Shown in pieces: positions 1-12,686 of a DNA stretch of 64,000 nucleotides (the first letter of the stretch is position 1; the number at the start of each line of letters is the position of its first letter). A program made the translations under genes and the position numbers. The stretch comes from Ashinkailepas kermadecensis (taxonomy: Eukaryota; Arthropoda; Thecostraca; Neolepadidae), in contig JAOTOM010002254.1 in NCBI GenBank assembly GCA_034440615.1, forward strand, positions 1-64,000. The letters are read 5' to 3'. The notes beneath the pieces were generated by a model that did no database searches, had not been told where the DNA came from, and saw only the letters and a program-made list of their open reading frames with translations.

Positions 1-180
1 CTATTCTATAAACTGGCATTGTAAAACATAACATTGTACATCATAGGTAATCCATTCGCCTGGAATTGCGATGCGGGATGTTCGTTATCACGATGCCGGA
101 TCCCATTACGATGGGCAAAAGTATGATATCTATAGACGGGATACTTCGAAACGAGGCATGAAGACTTCCACAAACACGCA

Positions 181-306
181 CCAGTCACGTAGCGTCGCCA
201 ATCTCTCACGCCGATTGGTCGCGGGCGGAGAGTAGCGACAGGTGAGACTCGAACCCACAACCTTTCGATTGTGAGACGAGCATCTTACCCCTAGACCACT
301 CGTCCC
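181..306 (-). mobile_element. tRNA-derived SINE (family A), 3' truncated
   Basis: On the minus strand the head GGGGACGAGTGGTCTAGGGG has an A-box-like element and GGTTCGAGTCTC is a B box, followed by the conserved body CGACCAATCGGCGTGAGAGA. The usual tail (GTCGACGTGTCGTAAAACC) is missing. It interrupts a low-copy repeat also present at 13070-13350. Confidence 0.8.
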
Positions 307-539
307 CTTTTGCAAGGATGTCGATTCAGTGTTCAGTAAGTGGTATATTACACCCTATTTCGCGAATAATTTATAACTGATGCAGAACACGTTTCAGCAG
401 ATGCAAGGAGTAACAGTGTTGTCATGTCTGGACCCAAAAGTTGCAAATCACCAGCTGGAGTTACACTCCGAGTAACAACCATTAACAACGTTTGTATGTC
501 ACTAAGGTCTGTTTTCGTGTTGTCGCTGTCCGCATGGGA

Positions 540-2462
540 CCAAGGACTTACCGATGACAATTCAGAAGGCGATGGAAGAAATTCTGAAGCAGTGCAGGTG
601 CAGGTACCCGGGAAATGTCCTCGTCTGTGCGGTGACTAGGAGCGATTGGAAGATTTTCTAACTCGTCTGCGGGAACACAGGGTAACACTAAACATGGAAA
701 ATACACGCTGAGACAGACGGCTGCGGACTTCCTTGGGTTTACCGTGTCCTCAGCGGGAGTCTCGGTGAGCCCAGAGCGGGCTAGGGCGTTAGGACATTAG
801 GCGTCAGGACGAAAGAGCTCCAGTCACTACTGGGCTGTTGGGGTTCTGCTCTCGTTTCGTGCCTGGATACAGCACCCTCATGGAACCACCGAGGAGGATG
901 CTGCTTAAGGAGGCGATGCCGTTCAAGTGGATAGAGGAGCTCGCGGCAGTGCTGAAAGGGAGACGTGCTGTACCAGGCAGTCGCGGAGTCACCATTTACG
1001 ACCCTCAGCTTCCACAGTCATAACTTTGGATGCAAGCGATGTGGGCCTGGGTGGGGTGCTGTCTCAGCCTAACTCAGAGGAAGAGAGGGTGGTAGCATTC
1101 ACGTTGCGTACGCTAAACCAAGCCCAGAGGCGCTGCAGTATGACAGAGAGGCGCTGGCGGTTGTGTGGACAGTGGCGAAATGGAGGAAGTATCTCTGGAA
1201 TCAGCAGTTGTCTGCGACTTGATCATGTGGCATTGCAGACACCGCTGACGTCACCGGGTGTCGCCCAAGCTGCCATGAGGATAACAAAGTGGTCAGACTG
1301 GCTCATGGAGTACTCGTTCACAGTTTAGCGTGTGAAGGGAGGTGTACGTCCTGCAGATGGGTTGTCACGACTGCCGGAATCGGCAGAAGTGGTGGAGGAC
1401 AAATACAAATGTATCGCTACAGTAAGAGACCGTCCGGCAGCAATGGATGAAGAGTTGGTGGCGGCTATAAGTGAAGATCGTGTTGCGTGATCAGGTATCG
1501 CGTCCGTGGTCTCGTAGGCCGAGCGACTGCTCGCCTGACCTTCAGCTATTCTTCCACCTCAGGGATCAACTCACTGTGCAGAGGTATGGATGTGCGCGGC
1601 GATTGCCTAATCGTTCCAGAAAGTCTGCTTCGCTCAGACTGCCCAGCCTGGCACATCAGTGGCACCAGAGCATCGTCAGATGCGAGCAGCGCCTGCAGGA
1701 GCTATATTGGTGGTCTGGCATTGATCGAGATGGTGGAGGCAAGAGCTGTGAAGTCTGCGCCACTGTGTATGGATGAGACGGCGGTACTTCGACATACTCC
1801 AATGCATTCAGTGCCTTTACCAGCGGCAGCCTGGAACAAGATAGGGCTGGACTTTATTGGACCTATGGATGCAGCCCACGCTCAGCGATATGCCGTGGTC
1901 CTGGCATCCGACTTCTCCCAAGTAGGTAGACGCTGGATTTCGCTCGAGTCAAACTGTCACGCGTGTATTGAATTTATCGAGGTCTTGGCGTCACGCAAAG
2001 TATACCCCAGGGAATTGCTGTTCGACAACGGCACGTACAACATATACATTTTTTCTCAGAAATTACCTGCAGAGTGTGGGTGTAAGTCATATCCGGGCCC
2101 CACGCTACCAACAGGGAGCATCTGGGGCAGTAGAACGGTGCAATCGCGCCGTGAAGGCGACGTTGCAGGCAGCTGACCAACGAGGGCTTGACCGCCGGGC
2201 GTGTCGGCAGCGGCTCCTGCAACAGAGCATGAACATTCAAAACGCCGACTGGTACTGGTACCAGCACTGGGACCAGCACGGATATGGCGCAGCTGCACCA
2301 CAGGAGGCAAATCTGCACAGGGTTGCACGGCATGGTGGCCAGTCTAGCTACTCCAAGAGAGACGTCCTCTCTGGCGCTGAGGCGACGCGCTGCGGACAGT
2401 CAAGGAAGCAGGAGTATACTGACACAATATGTCACAAACAGGTGCCCCACTTCCGTTTCTGA
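540..2462 (+). pseudogene. Decayed Ty3/Gypsy pol fragment (RT end, RNase H, integrase)
   Basis: Retrotransposon pol remnants lie in several frames. About 830-1010 resembles the RT connection (SRFVPGYSTLMEPPRRMLLKEA). 1018-1330 is RNase H-like (ITLDASDVGLGGVLSQ, later ALQTPLTSPGVAQAAMRITK). 1640-2160 is integrase-like (YWWSGIDRD, an internal stop near 1775, then WNKIGLDFIGPMDAAHAQRY). Frame changes and stops break it throughout; no LTRs were recognised. It is a fossil with no coding capacity. Confidence 0.8.
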
Positions 2463-3184
2463 GAATGGATCCGATACAAACCGAAAAATAGTATTTCTTG
2501 AAATGCCATATCAGACTTAAAATAAAATAGACACAGCAAATTCTCCTTCTGGTGATACTTTGAAAAATCACACATCAGAAGTGACAGTTCTTTAAAATCG
2601 CGCCACCTAATAGTGGCAAGGGAGCTCCATCGGTGTTAAAATAATGGTTTTTCTTCCAGGTGTCAGATGTTGAAATGAGCACAATAGAATGTTGAAAATC
2701 TGCATGGAATTAATTTCAATGAGAAAATGTGTATGCCCTGGAAAGTATTATTTGAGCCAACAGAGTGCTGTGGCTACACCCATGTTTGTTTTGAGATACA
2801 AAACAAAAAAGCAAACATTTGCAAGGCATGTCATTTTAGTCTTGTGATTTGAGTCTTTAGTCATTTGAGTCTTATGACTAAAATGCAAGTTATGAACAAA
2901 TGATTTAAACATGTATCCGATACATATACTTCCGATACTTCGTGTATACTATGCCATGACACAAAGTAGAGAGTAAAAACACAGCATAATTATTCATGCT
3001 TAGCATTACAATTGTCAAATTATCAGCTGCCAGTCAATAAAGAATGAGGGGTACTGAAGTTATTTACAAAAAAACAATGAAAATAACTACAAGTAAGTAT
3101 TATTGATGTGAAAGGATACTTACCTGTGTCTAATGAAATCAGAGAATTATATATATACATACATACATACATACATGAATATAA

Positions 3185-3185
<1 letters not shown>

Positions 3186-3263
<78 letters not shown>
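3186..3263. repeat. (TA)n microsatellite, left flank of TIR element
   Basis: Uninterrupted TA dinucleotides ending exactly where the TIR begins. Confidence 0.97.
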
Positions 3264-3267
<4 letters not shown>

Positions 3268-4202
3268 CCTGGTCCAAACATACATGGTGATTTTAAAAGT
3301 TTCAAGGAAGTGCGCTTCACAAGTTTATTTTTATTCCACTATATGTGCCTGTATTGTGTGCCAAATTTTGGACGATGTCATGCATATTTAAAGGTCGCGC
3401 AAAATCTCATCTTTGGTTTCTCTCTTTTGCAGATGGCCTCCTCAGCACCGAGTACGCTAAGTGGACCAGAATGGTGGTTATTATGGAGTCCCCTTGAGTT
3501 TTTCTCAACTGCACGGCTTCCAACGCGAGGTGACGTACTTCGCATGTCACAATTCTTTCACCTGAAGCAGAAATTGCTTTTCCCGGAAAGCTTCAAGAAG
3601 ACCCGTGAAGCCTGCTGTGCCATCTGGACGAGGGCAGGGATCCCTACCCTGCGGTTGGATTCCTGTGTGAGGAAGTTCATGGAGAGTTCATGCGGGAATA
3701 CCTCAACCCGAAGTCTGCGGGTTCTTTGAATGTCGTTAACGATGCAGCAGAAGGAGCTGTTTCTCTCATCCACACCTTCAACACATCGCTGACCAAGGAT
3801 GAAGAGCAGAAACAATACCTACTCTGCCTCGTGGCTAATCACCGGCGCCGCCTCCCTGCTCCGACCAAGGGGGGACTGATGAAAGAGGGTAGATGCTGAA
3901 TTGTAGAGGGACAGGTTGAAGTCCCACCTCATTTAGTCATTCAAGTTGGCACGATGAAGCATTATTATTTATTAAGGTTATTTTGTTTTCATAGAAAATA
4001 GGAGCTATGCTATGCGAGAGAAGAACAAAAATTAGCATCCCTTCAGTTTCTCATCTGTCGGAAAAAGACACCTTTTTACGCGACCCCTAAAATTAAACGA
4101 TAATTCCTGAAAATTGGTCTATATGTTATTTATGAACAGTGTAACAAAATAAAACTTGTGGAGCTAACAATTTTTCAACTTTCCTTTTTTGGACCAGGCT
4201 AA
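3264..4202. mobile_element. TIR-bounded element within a TA microsatellite, carrying an ORF remnant
   Basis: TTAGCCTGGTCCAAA at 3264-3278 is exactly inverted at 4188-4202, and weaker inverted similarity (CACAAGTTTATTTTTAT versus CACAAGTTTTATTTTG) extends inward. Both outer flanks are TA-repeat DNA, so the target was TA or ATAT. The 939-bp interior has protein-like pieces in two frames: 3430-3710 (PTRGDVLRMSQFFHLKQKL, AIWTRAGIPTLRLDSC) and 3675-3885 (VVNDAAEGAVSLIHTFNTSL, TKDEEQKQYLLCLVANHRRR). This pattern recalls uncharacterised arthropod repeat ORFs. It is probably a decayed DNA transposon or deletion derivative. Confidence 0.65.
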
Positions 4203-4804
4203 TATGTATATATGTATATATATATATATATATATTCATATATATAGTCATATATATATTCATATATATATTCATATATATATTCATATATATATTCATA
4301 TATATATTCATATATATATTCATATATATGTTCATATATATGTTCATATATATGTTCATATATATGTTCATATATATGTTCATATATATGTTCATATATA
4401 TGTTCATATATATGTTCATATATATGTTCATATATATATTCATATATATATTCATATATATATTCATATATATATTCATATATATATTCATATGTATATT
4501 CATATGTATATTCATATATATATATTCATATATATATTCATATATATATATTCATATATATATTCATATATATATTCATATATATATTCATATATATATT
4601 CATATATATATTCATATATATATTCATATATATATTCATATATATATTCATATATATATTCATATATATATTCATATATATATTCATATATATATTCATA
4701 AATATATTCATATATATTCATATATATATTCATATATATATTCATATATATATTCATATATATATTCATATATATTCATATATATATTCATATATATATA
4801 CATA
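4203..4804. repeat. 10-bp satellite (TATATATTCA)n
   Basis: About 55-60 copies of a 10-bp TATATATTCA unit with variant blocks (TATATGTTCA from about 4326 to 4432). It begins just after the right TIR. Long open frames on both strands here reflect the stop-poor unit. Confidence 0.97.
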
Positions 4805-5211
4805 ATTTATCATCTGAGATACTTATAGTGACATGCTCTAGTAGTAAAACCAACCTTGGTGACCTGGGGTCAAACTGCGACATTCAGGGCCATGTAATTT
4901 GATGTGCTGCATCCTTGATAGCCATGATGTTCCTAACATCATGAACATCAAATCTGGTATCAAGCGGTAGCCTGTGGTGAACACTCGAGTAGCATTTCAA
5001 GTCAAGACATGTAAAGTTCAAATGTCTGATTGAGTGCTTTGATGACCTCACCTTTCTTCCCTATGACTTAAATTTATAGAACATGGATGTCATTCGACGT
5101 TGCTTGTTGTACGGCATCACAAAAAAAATATACGCATATATATACATGTATGCATCTATACATCTATATATATTTATATATGCATACATGTATAATGTAT
5201 GCGTATGCATA

Positions 5212-5265
<54 letters not shown>

Positions 5266-5952
5266 CACACAATCATATGGCTCCTGAGTCTGATACCAGT
5301 GAGTCGGATCTGAATTGATACAAATATATGTCAGTCTGTTTGAGTTGCAAGCCAAGTCATACTTTGTGGGCTCTGAGTCTGAATTGAGCCAATCAAATAA
5401 TTTTGACCTGCTCTGAATCATGAGTTGAATCAGGTATCAAGATCTATGAGTCACATGTGAGTCGACTAAAAGAAATTGGGTAGAGCACAAGTCTGCATGC
5501 TACAGTAGGTAGGCACACTTCAACTTAGGCTTACTTACCTAGGTGCCTAGGTAAATTTGCAGTATAAGGCATCATTTTTTAGTTTTGGGAATTTTTATTT
5601 GGTATACCATGTTTATGAATGTGGCTAAAATGGTGGGACCAATTATTTTCTGTGCGAATGCTTACTTTTCAGTTTGCTAGCAAAATAATCCAAAAAGGCA
5701 GTGTTGAGTTAGGTAACATAGCATAAAAAGAAATGTTAAACAAATAAAACACAAATGGAACATAACCTAACTTAGAACAAACTAGCAAAACTTTGGAGAA
5801 CAAGAAATAAAATTAAAAAAATTAAAATACCAAGCAAGTTATGTTCTGGTAATTCTCAACATGAAAAAAAACTAACTCAGCCTTGCTTAACCCAAGCTGT
5901 TTGAAATAAAAAAATCCTTTTTTAAAGAACCCTGGATTCTTTGACAACACAT
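4805..5952. other. Non-coding stretch with a (TA)n run
   Basis: AT-rich DNA with a TA run at 5213-5262; no gene or exon was recognised. Confidence 0.6.
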
Positions 5953-6096
5953 TCAACCACTAGGTCATATAGCGTCTCCAGCCTCTCACTGATTGGTTGC
6001 CTATGGATTCAGTAATGCTGCGGGTGGCAAGATTTGAACCAACAATCTTGGGATCGAAAGTCTGATACTCCACCAACCGAGCTACTGTGGCCAAAA
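5953..6096 (-). mobile_element. SINE with a different tRNA head but a family-A-like body
   Basis: The minus strand reads CAGTAGCTCGGTTGGTGGAG (A-box-like) and TTGGTTCAAATCTTG (B-box-like), then CAACCAATCAGTGAGAGGCT and GACGCTATATGACC, clearly related to the family A body. The head looks derived from another tRNA. Confidence 0.7.
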
Positions 6097-6369
6097 TTAG
6101 AGTTTTTTTCCATTATTTTTGGTAAACTTTCAGTTATTATTGTGCTATAAGGTGGTAGGAAGAAAAGTTTTGACACACATTTCCTCCATAAAGCAAACAA
6201 ATGTGTCGGGTTTGGCTAGGTTAGGCTGGTTTACATTTTTTTAATTGGGAAGTGTTTCAATTTTTTTTTAATTCACACATAAAATAAATCCTATCATCAT
6301 CACATTCATAAACATGGTAATCCAAAGATAAATAAAAAAACAAGCAAAAACACCCTATAAAACAAATTC

Positions 6370-7125
6370 ACATGTGCCCAGGTACCTAGGTGCCTAGATA
6401 GGTAGGTATCTAGGTACCCAGGTACCAGGTACCTGGGTGCCTAGATACCTACCCAGGTGCCTAGGTACGTACCTGGGTGCCCAGGTATGTACCTGGGTGC
6501 CTAGGTACATACATGGGTGCCTAGGCACCTACCTGGGTGCCTATGTACATACCTGTGTGCCTAGGTATGTACCCAGTTGCCTAGGTACCTACCCAGGTGC
6601 CTATGTACCTACCTGGATGCCTAGGTAGCTACCCGGGTGCCTAGGTACCTACCTGGGTGCCTATGTACCTACCTGGGTGCCTAGGTACCTACACGGGTGC
6701 CTAGGTACCTATGTACCTACCTGGGTGCCTAGGTACCTACCTGGGTGCCTAGGCACCTACCTGGTGCCTAGGTACCTACCTGGGTGCCTAGGCACCTACC
6801 TGTGTGCCTAGATACCCACCCATGTGCCTAGGTACCTACACCGGGTGCCTATGGACATACCATAGTGCCTAAGGATCTACTCGGGTGCCTAGGGACCTAC
6901 CCGGGTGCCTAGGAACCTACCTGGGTGCCTAGGAATCCACCCGGCTACCTAGGAACATACCCGGGTGCCTAGGAACCTACCCGGATGGCTAGGAACCTAC
7001 CCGGGTGCCTAGGAACCTACCCGGGTGCCTAGGAACCTACCCGGGTGCCTAGGAACCAACCCGGCTACCTAGAAACCTACCCGGGTGCCTAGGAACCTAA
7101 CCAGGTGCCTAGGTACCTACCTTCC
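6370..7125. repeat. 20-bp minisatellite rich in CCTAGG and GGTACC palindromes
   Basis: About 37 units of GTGCCTAGGTACCTACCTGG, changing after about 6860 to GTGCCTAGGAACCTACCCGG. Each unit contains the palindromes CCTAGG and often GGTACC. Confidence 0.95.
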
Positions 7126-8164
7126 TAGGTACGAAGTTGGTGCGTTCTTTGATATCTGGTTTCACATTGGTACATTTACCTATATAGGTAGGTAGGTACC
7201 TAAAAAAGCACAAACTGAGAACAACTGCGAGACTACACCAACCTACTCACCTGCATCTACCGAATCCGACTGGAACAACCACAAAACTGCGGATTAAGAA
7301 ACGTGACAGCGAGTACCCGCGGCCGGCCGTATTTACTTATGCAAGAAAAGCCACGGCGGCCACGGCTATGAAAATACTAAGAGAGAGAGGATAACACCCA
7401 CCTCTTTCACGTCCTCATTTCCGGTCACACTGTATGTATCTCCGTAGGCAAGTTTAGTAATTATACCTACTAAAGTTCCGGAAGTTTAGTAAACATTCCT
7501 ACTAAACTCACTTCCCCTCTTAGTAAATATACCCTTTTCGAAGGATGTGTTGCCTTGAAAGCGACATCGGCTGCCAGTTTTCTAGTTGGCAAAAACGGCG
7601 CATGGTGGTGTTGTGTGTGTGCTTTCTCCCCGACCTGGGAAATTGTGTTCACGTGCGGTATTTGAGATATTTGAGGTTATTCTTAACTCATAGCTTCGAC
7701 ATCTTCCGGTTGTATTGGAGCACCTAGTTGATGTCAATGCCAAGTATCAATATCGTACCCACCTAGGTAGGTGCATACCCACATTGGATCAACGACAGGA
7801 TCATCATGATTCACATTGCAGCTGAAGCACCAACTAACCCTGTGAAGAGTATGGATATTTGATATTGAAACGTCCAGATAAAGTATGGATAAAATTATAG
7901 CTGCCTTCACAAAAGCAGTACAACAATGTCAATGTCACTAAATTGACATGCAAAATAAGTATCAGTAATGAATCTAATGTCAATGCTGGTGCTTGAGTGC
8001 AAATAGAGGTTAAACTGCAGTATAGATCCTACACTATGCAAATATATACTGCTAATATCAGTCTGATGCTAAGTATGTGTAGGTGTTTTGCATTCAGAAA
8101 TACTGCACATGATGCATAATCATGTGCAGACACCTATATTGCACCTATATTGCGTGTAAAGAAA
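7126..8164. other. Non-coding, nothing recognised
   Basis: Unique-looking AT-rich DNA; no ORF with family resemblance and no clear repeat beyond small GTAGGTACCTA remnants near 7190. Confidence 0.5.
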
Positions 8165-8167
8165 ATA

Positions 8168-8396
8168 TACGACCTTCAAAATACCAGGAGGTGCTGAGTT
8201 CACATCAAAAGTAATGATAAAGATTATACTTTATTACTCAACATTTCAGCCAGGGACCATCATCAGGAGTGGCCTCGTGACGAGTGGCATCGTCAGGGCG
8301 CACTCCTGACGATGCCCCTGGCCAAAACATTGAGTAATAAAGTATAATCTTTATTGTTACTTTTGATGTCAACTCAGCACCTGGTATATTGAAGGC
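8168..8396. repeat. Long imperfect palindrome (foldback), arms ~105 bp
   Basis: The left arm contains CTTCAAAATACCAGGAGGTG and AAAGATTATACTTTATTACT; the right arm contains the same sequences inverted (TAATAAAGTATAATCTTTAT, CACCTGGTATATTGAAGG). The centre is about 25 bp (GTGACGAGTGGCATCGTCAG). Next to the centre both arms read CTGATGATGG or CTGACGATGC outward, then a GAAAT or AAAAC segment. Confidence 0.88.
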
Positions 8397-8399
8397 TGT

Positions 8400-11300
8400 A
8401 TATTTTCTGTACATGCAATGTCTAAAAGCCAGGAGCATCTAAGAGCCATTCTTTGTTGTATCAGAAACCTATATGCACATCAATATGAACATGCAGATAA
8501 TTTCTGCAGATATTGTACATATATCATTATTTGAGTGATGGTGCAGAACACTACAAACACCAGAAATTCTTTAGAATTTGCTAAAATGTAATTTTAAGCT
8601 TCAAGAATACTTGTGTTGATACATGGGTATGCACAGTATGCACATCAATTGCTGAGCTATGCCTACCTATAGTAAGATGAAGAATATTACTGTTGAGCAC
8701 ATGTGACCATCTTGGAATTGATTGGTCATGAAAAGAAACACAAGCAGGAATGGTTGCACAACAAAATTGAAGACAATTGTGACATGAAAGCCAACCACAG
8801 AAGAAATGTGCAATTTTTGTAGAGACATGCAAGACTGCCATATGAGAGCATGGTATTCTACATGTTTAAATAAGCAAATGAGTTTGAAGAACCCTTGAAG
8901 TTGCTCCACAGTGCAGAGAAATGCTGTGAATGGAGCCTGTTCCATTCCAATGGTTTAATTAGGGGAACTTTTAGTCATCCAGACATGGGTTTTAGCATGC
9001 ATCTTTACTTGACTTGATAGTTTTGTTTGAGGCTTTACATTATATTTTAGTTAGGGCACACAAGAGGTTTATTACACCAAATGTCCAAAGCAATACCATA
9101 GGTGTAATGTTAAGTTTCAGGTAGTTTGGGGATGTCCCCCATCCTACAGTGTGCCATTTCTTAATAAGATATTGAATGTGCACAATGTTATGTGGAAGTA
9201 TGCCAAGGCATGTATTTGAGTTTGCTCAGGTTTGCATTGCATAGCTACCGGACTGCAAAGTATGGCACTTTGAACAAGATCTTGTCAGTGTGGGGTGGGC
9301 AGCCAGTGGTGAAGTTAGATTGGGGCCAGGTACCTGGTTTGGGTGGGCTGATAATCCACTGGCACTTTACACACCACTTCAAAAATCACAAGAGTACAAA
9401 ATCACAACAATTGAAGAAAACTTTTAACAATGAAGTGCCACAATTGTCTGAGTTCATAGCTCTCACCTGGTCCCTCACCTGGTTGGCTTTCCAAATACTC
9501 AAGCATCACTCACCCTGAGATGAGTTCCATGCCAGATCAAGGGGAGCCTGTGTCTGCAGGTATGCCAGTGCCCTAGATTAAAGAAAAATATGGTTATCAG
9601 ATAGACAGGGCAAGACACAGGAACTGGAAAGTGTACCTTAAGCAGAATTTGTATGCTTAGAGTAGCCACTACATCTGCTAATGTGTTCTTGTCAGTCAAG
9701 ATTTCTGAGATAGAGAACATAGAGATTGAATATAGAGATTGAATACAGAGATTGAATATAGAGATTGAATACAGAGATTGAATGTAGATATATATAGATA
9801 TCTCTATACTCTGAATATTGAGAAGTAAAGCTACTCTTCGAGTTTGATTAGTATATTATCATGGTTAATCTATTCAGTATATTCATACACCAATGTGCAG
9901 CTGCCAAATATATTACCTGCACAAAAAACCCTGCTGTAAAATTCAGTTATGTGTCCCATGCAGTTTGGGATAGCAGGGAAGGACATTAAAAAAAAAATAT
10001 AGGTTTTAATATAGGTTGAAGTGTATAGGTTGTTTGTACTTTAATCATGTCATATGAGCATTTTGCAGCTGCTTTGATGTGAAGGATGTGTTTACGTAGA
10101 ATGGGTGCTTGTCTTAAGCCTCTTAATTTTCTTATCTCATGCTTTTTTGCATGTGGTGTTTGTATTCAATCTCCCTGGGTCAGAATTTTGTCTGTCTTGT
10201 GTGTTTCAGTCCAGATTTTCCCACTGCTTGTGTGCCTTGTTGAGCCATTTGCCACAATTTGCAGTCTGGCAAGGCTGCAGAGCTCAGTAGAGTTCATGCT
10301 TTACACCCCAGACACATAGTGCAGAACAGGAAAACAATCAGGATGGAACAGAGGAAGGGAAATAGTGGAAGAGCTTATCAAAGATTGTGGTTCCATTGAA
10401 GCTGAATCAGCCACATTTGCTTCATAAGTATGCTCCAAATTGCATAATTTTCATTTATTTAGAATACCATTGTCTTTCCTCACACAAAAAGTTATCATTT
10501 CTGTTTTGCTAATTTTGTTCTTCAAATAAGATCACTGCTTAATAAACACATTTTTAAAATAAAGTTAATGTTATCCTGATCCACCCACATTTTAGTTCAG
10601 TGTCTGATATCCTGGAATAATTTGTAAGGCAATGTCACTAGTAACATGAATGCGCAGGATAGATGGGAATGTTGAGTGTGCCATTTTTTTGTAGAGTAGC
10701 ACAAAGTGATTTAGTTTAAAACCCTAGGCTTGCAATCAGATTATAAACATCCAGTGAAGCAAATCCATGCATGCATGAAACATGCACATACATTATTTGT
10801 GGACTGGCTCCATCCCTGAAACAGGTGATACTTATGGATGTTTGCAAGTACATACTATGGATGTGAGATCAGGGAAAAACCTATGGATGTTGAATTGTGT
10901 AGGGCCTATAAATGCTGTATCATATATCATACATACTGATATATCATACATCATATATCAGAATATATGAACCTGCCACCCCAATGAAGAAAAACGAATG
11001 TCCTCATTTTGATTAGCACAATTTTTATCTCCCTACCTCTGGCCAGCTGAAATTCATGCATGAGATAATCACAACATTTCTTATTTTAGTTGCACCTTTA
11101 TGCACTACATTTGCCTGTGGGAATATAGGAATAGGTTGCAATGAATGCACATGCAATGTGCACTTTTTTCCATGGGACAGCAGGGATGTTGGAAAAACAG
11201 ACTGTTTCTAGATAATTAGTGTCCAGAAGATTTTCCTCTCCAGAAAATTATCCTTTCATTTTTATCATTTGAATGTTGGATTATGTTGTTTGATAATACA

Positions 11301-12467
11301 TTGTTCCGTGACAAAATGCTCAAGATTCGTTAGAAAGTGCAAACTGGGTTTCTGATGTTGCAGGTTTGAGGAAAATATCCTTTCCATATTTGATTACTTG
11401 ATGCTTTTCCTCTCCACATCCAGAATTACAAAGCACAAATCCAGCCCCGGACAGCACAGATGTTGGATCACATAAACCCACAAATCTTGGATTGTGTAAA
11501 ACAGAAGAATGTTGATCACTATTAACTTAAATGAGGTTACTAGCAGTTTGTTCCTGGAACTATATGTTTTGCATGACACTTCTTCCCTTTACAATTTTAT
11601 GATGAATATGTTCATATATTGCTACTGGCTATTAGTAGAACATTTTGTTTCCACTTCCAATTTTGGGGAGGTGCAACACTTTTGTAACACCAATCTGAAA
11701 AAATATGACACCTCCAGTTATTTTACATATGCTACTTATTTGGTGTTCCAATATAACCCCCAGAATTGTGTTAATTCAAACACAGTAATATGTTTCCTGG
11801 TTAGTCCTCTGTCTGCACTAAGGGCAAGAAATAATTGGATGGTTGCCTTTTGATTTGCTAGCAGACTTGACAAATATTTTGGGCAAAGGGCATTGTCATG
11901 CAGTCCTGCTTAATTTGTGCTGATAAAATCTATGGCAGACATGAAACCTGCTAGCTTGACCAAGCTGTGCATGATTTGCAGCCAACTTGGATGAAATCAT
12001 TACTTATTTGGAGCTTTTCCTCCATATTTGACCTGACACCCAGAAGTGGTTAGATAATATTACACAAATGGTGAAATATGGTAATTACTTAGCATCAGTT
12101 ATGCTGGTGGTTTTGGAGGTGGAGGGGGCAAAATGTATGTTGACTACACCTTTCTTGGTTTGAACGTGGGATAATGATTGATTATGCTCCTTTCCATGGA
12201 TCTACTAGCACACCTTTGTGCATGATGGTTTCATATATGGTTTGGTTTTGAAAATGTAAGTGGAAGACTGGCACAGAGTCATTGTACAAATTAGTTCACC
12301 TTCCTTAATCCAGAAGCTGGATTCATCAATAGATAGACATTTAGCAGTACACTAGTTCCATGGAAACCCATTTTTAAAGCATTATGTTTTTTTTGTTGTT
12401 GTCTGAAGCATATTTTCTAATAGCATGTGAAATAACTAAATGCATTGATTGTTCATACATCTTCCAG
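8400..12467. other. Upstream/intergenic AT-rich DNA
   Basis: No protein-like ORF. A 16-bp tandem repeat (AGAGATTGAATATAG) lies at 9718-9788. The region may hold 5' UTR exons of the BTB-ZF gene, because an acceptor ends at 12467, but none can be identified by eye. Confidence 0.5.
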
Positions 12468-12500
12468 GTGCATCCACTCAACAACATCGTCCTGGTCAGA

Positions 12501-12686
12501 ATGGAAGGGAATCAGCAGTTTCACCTCAAGTGGAACAACTATCATGTCAACATCGCAAGTTCATTCGACTCTCTTCGCATAGATGAGGACTTTGTGGATG
12601 TGACTGTGGCATGTGAGGGCTTCCAGACCAAAGCCCACAAGATGGTGCTCTCAGCGTGCAGCCCGTACTTCCGGCAGCTGCTGAAG
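12501..12686 (+). CDS. BTB-ZF coding exon 1 (BTB N-terminal half)
   Basis: Encodes residues 1-62. The acceptor is at 12466-12467 (CATCTTCCAG) and 33 bases separate it from the ATG at 12501. The exon ends after an AAG codon in phase 0, with a weak GTGATA donor. The sequence just 3' is a diverged repeat and then a SINE at 12804. Confidence 0.93.

Noticed and set aside
540..2462. Functional retroelement polyprotein
   Set aside because: Frames are broken repeatedly, an internal stop interrupts the integrase part, and no LTRs are seen.
6370..7125. CRISPR-like array of repeats
   Set aside because: Units are contiguous with no unique spacers, and the genome is clearly eukaryotic.
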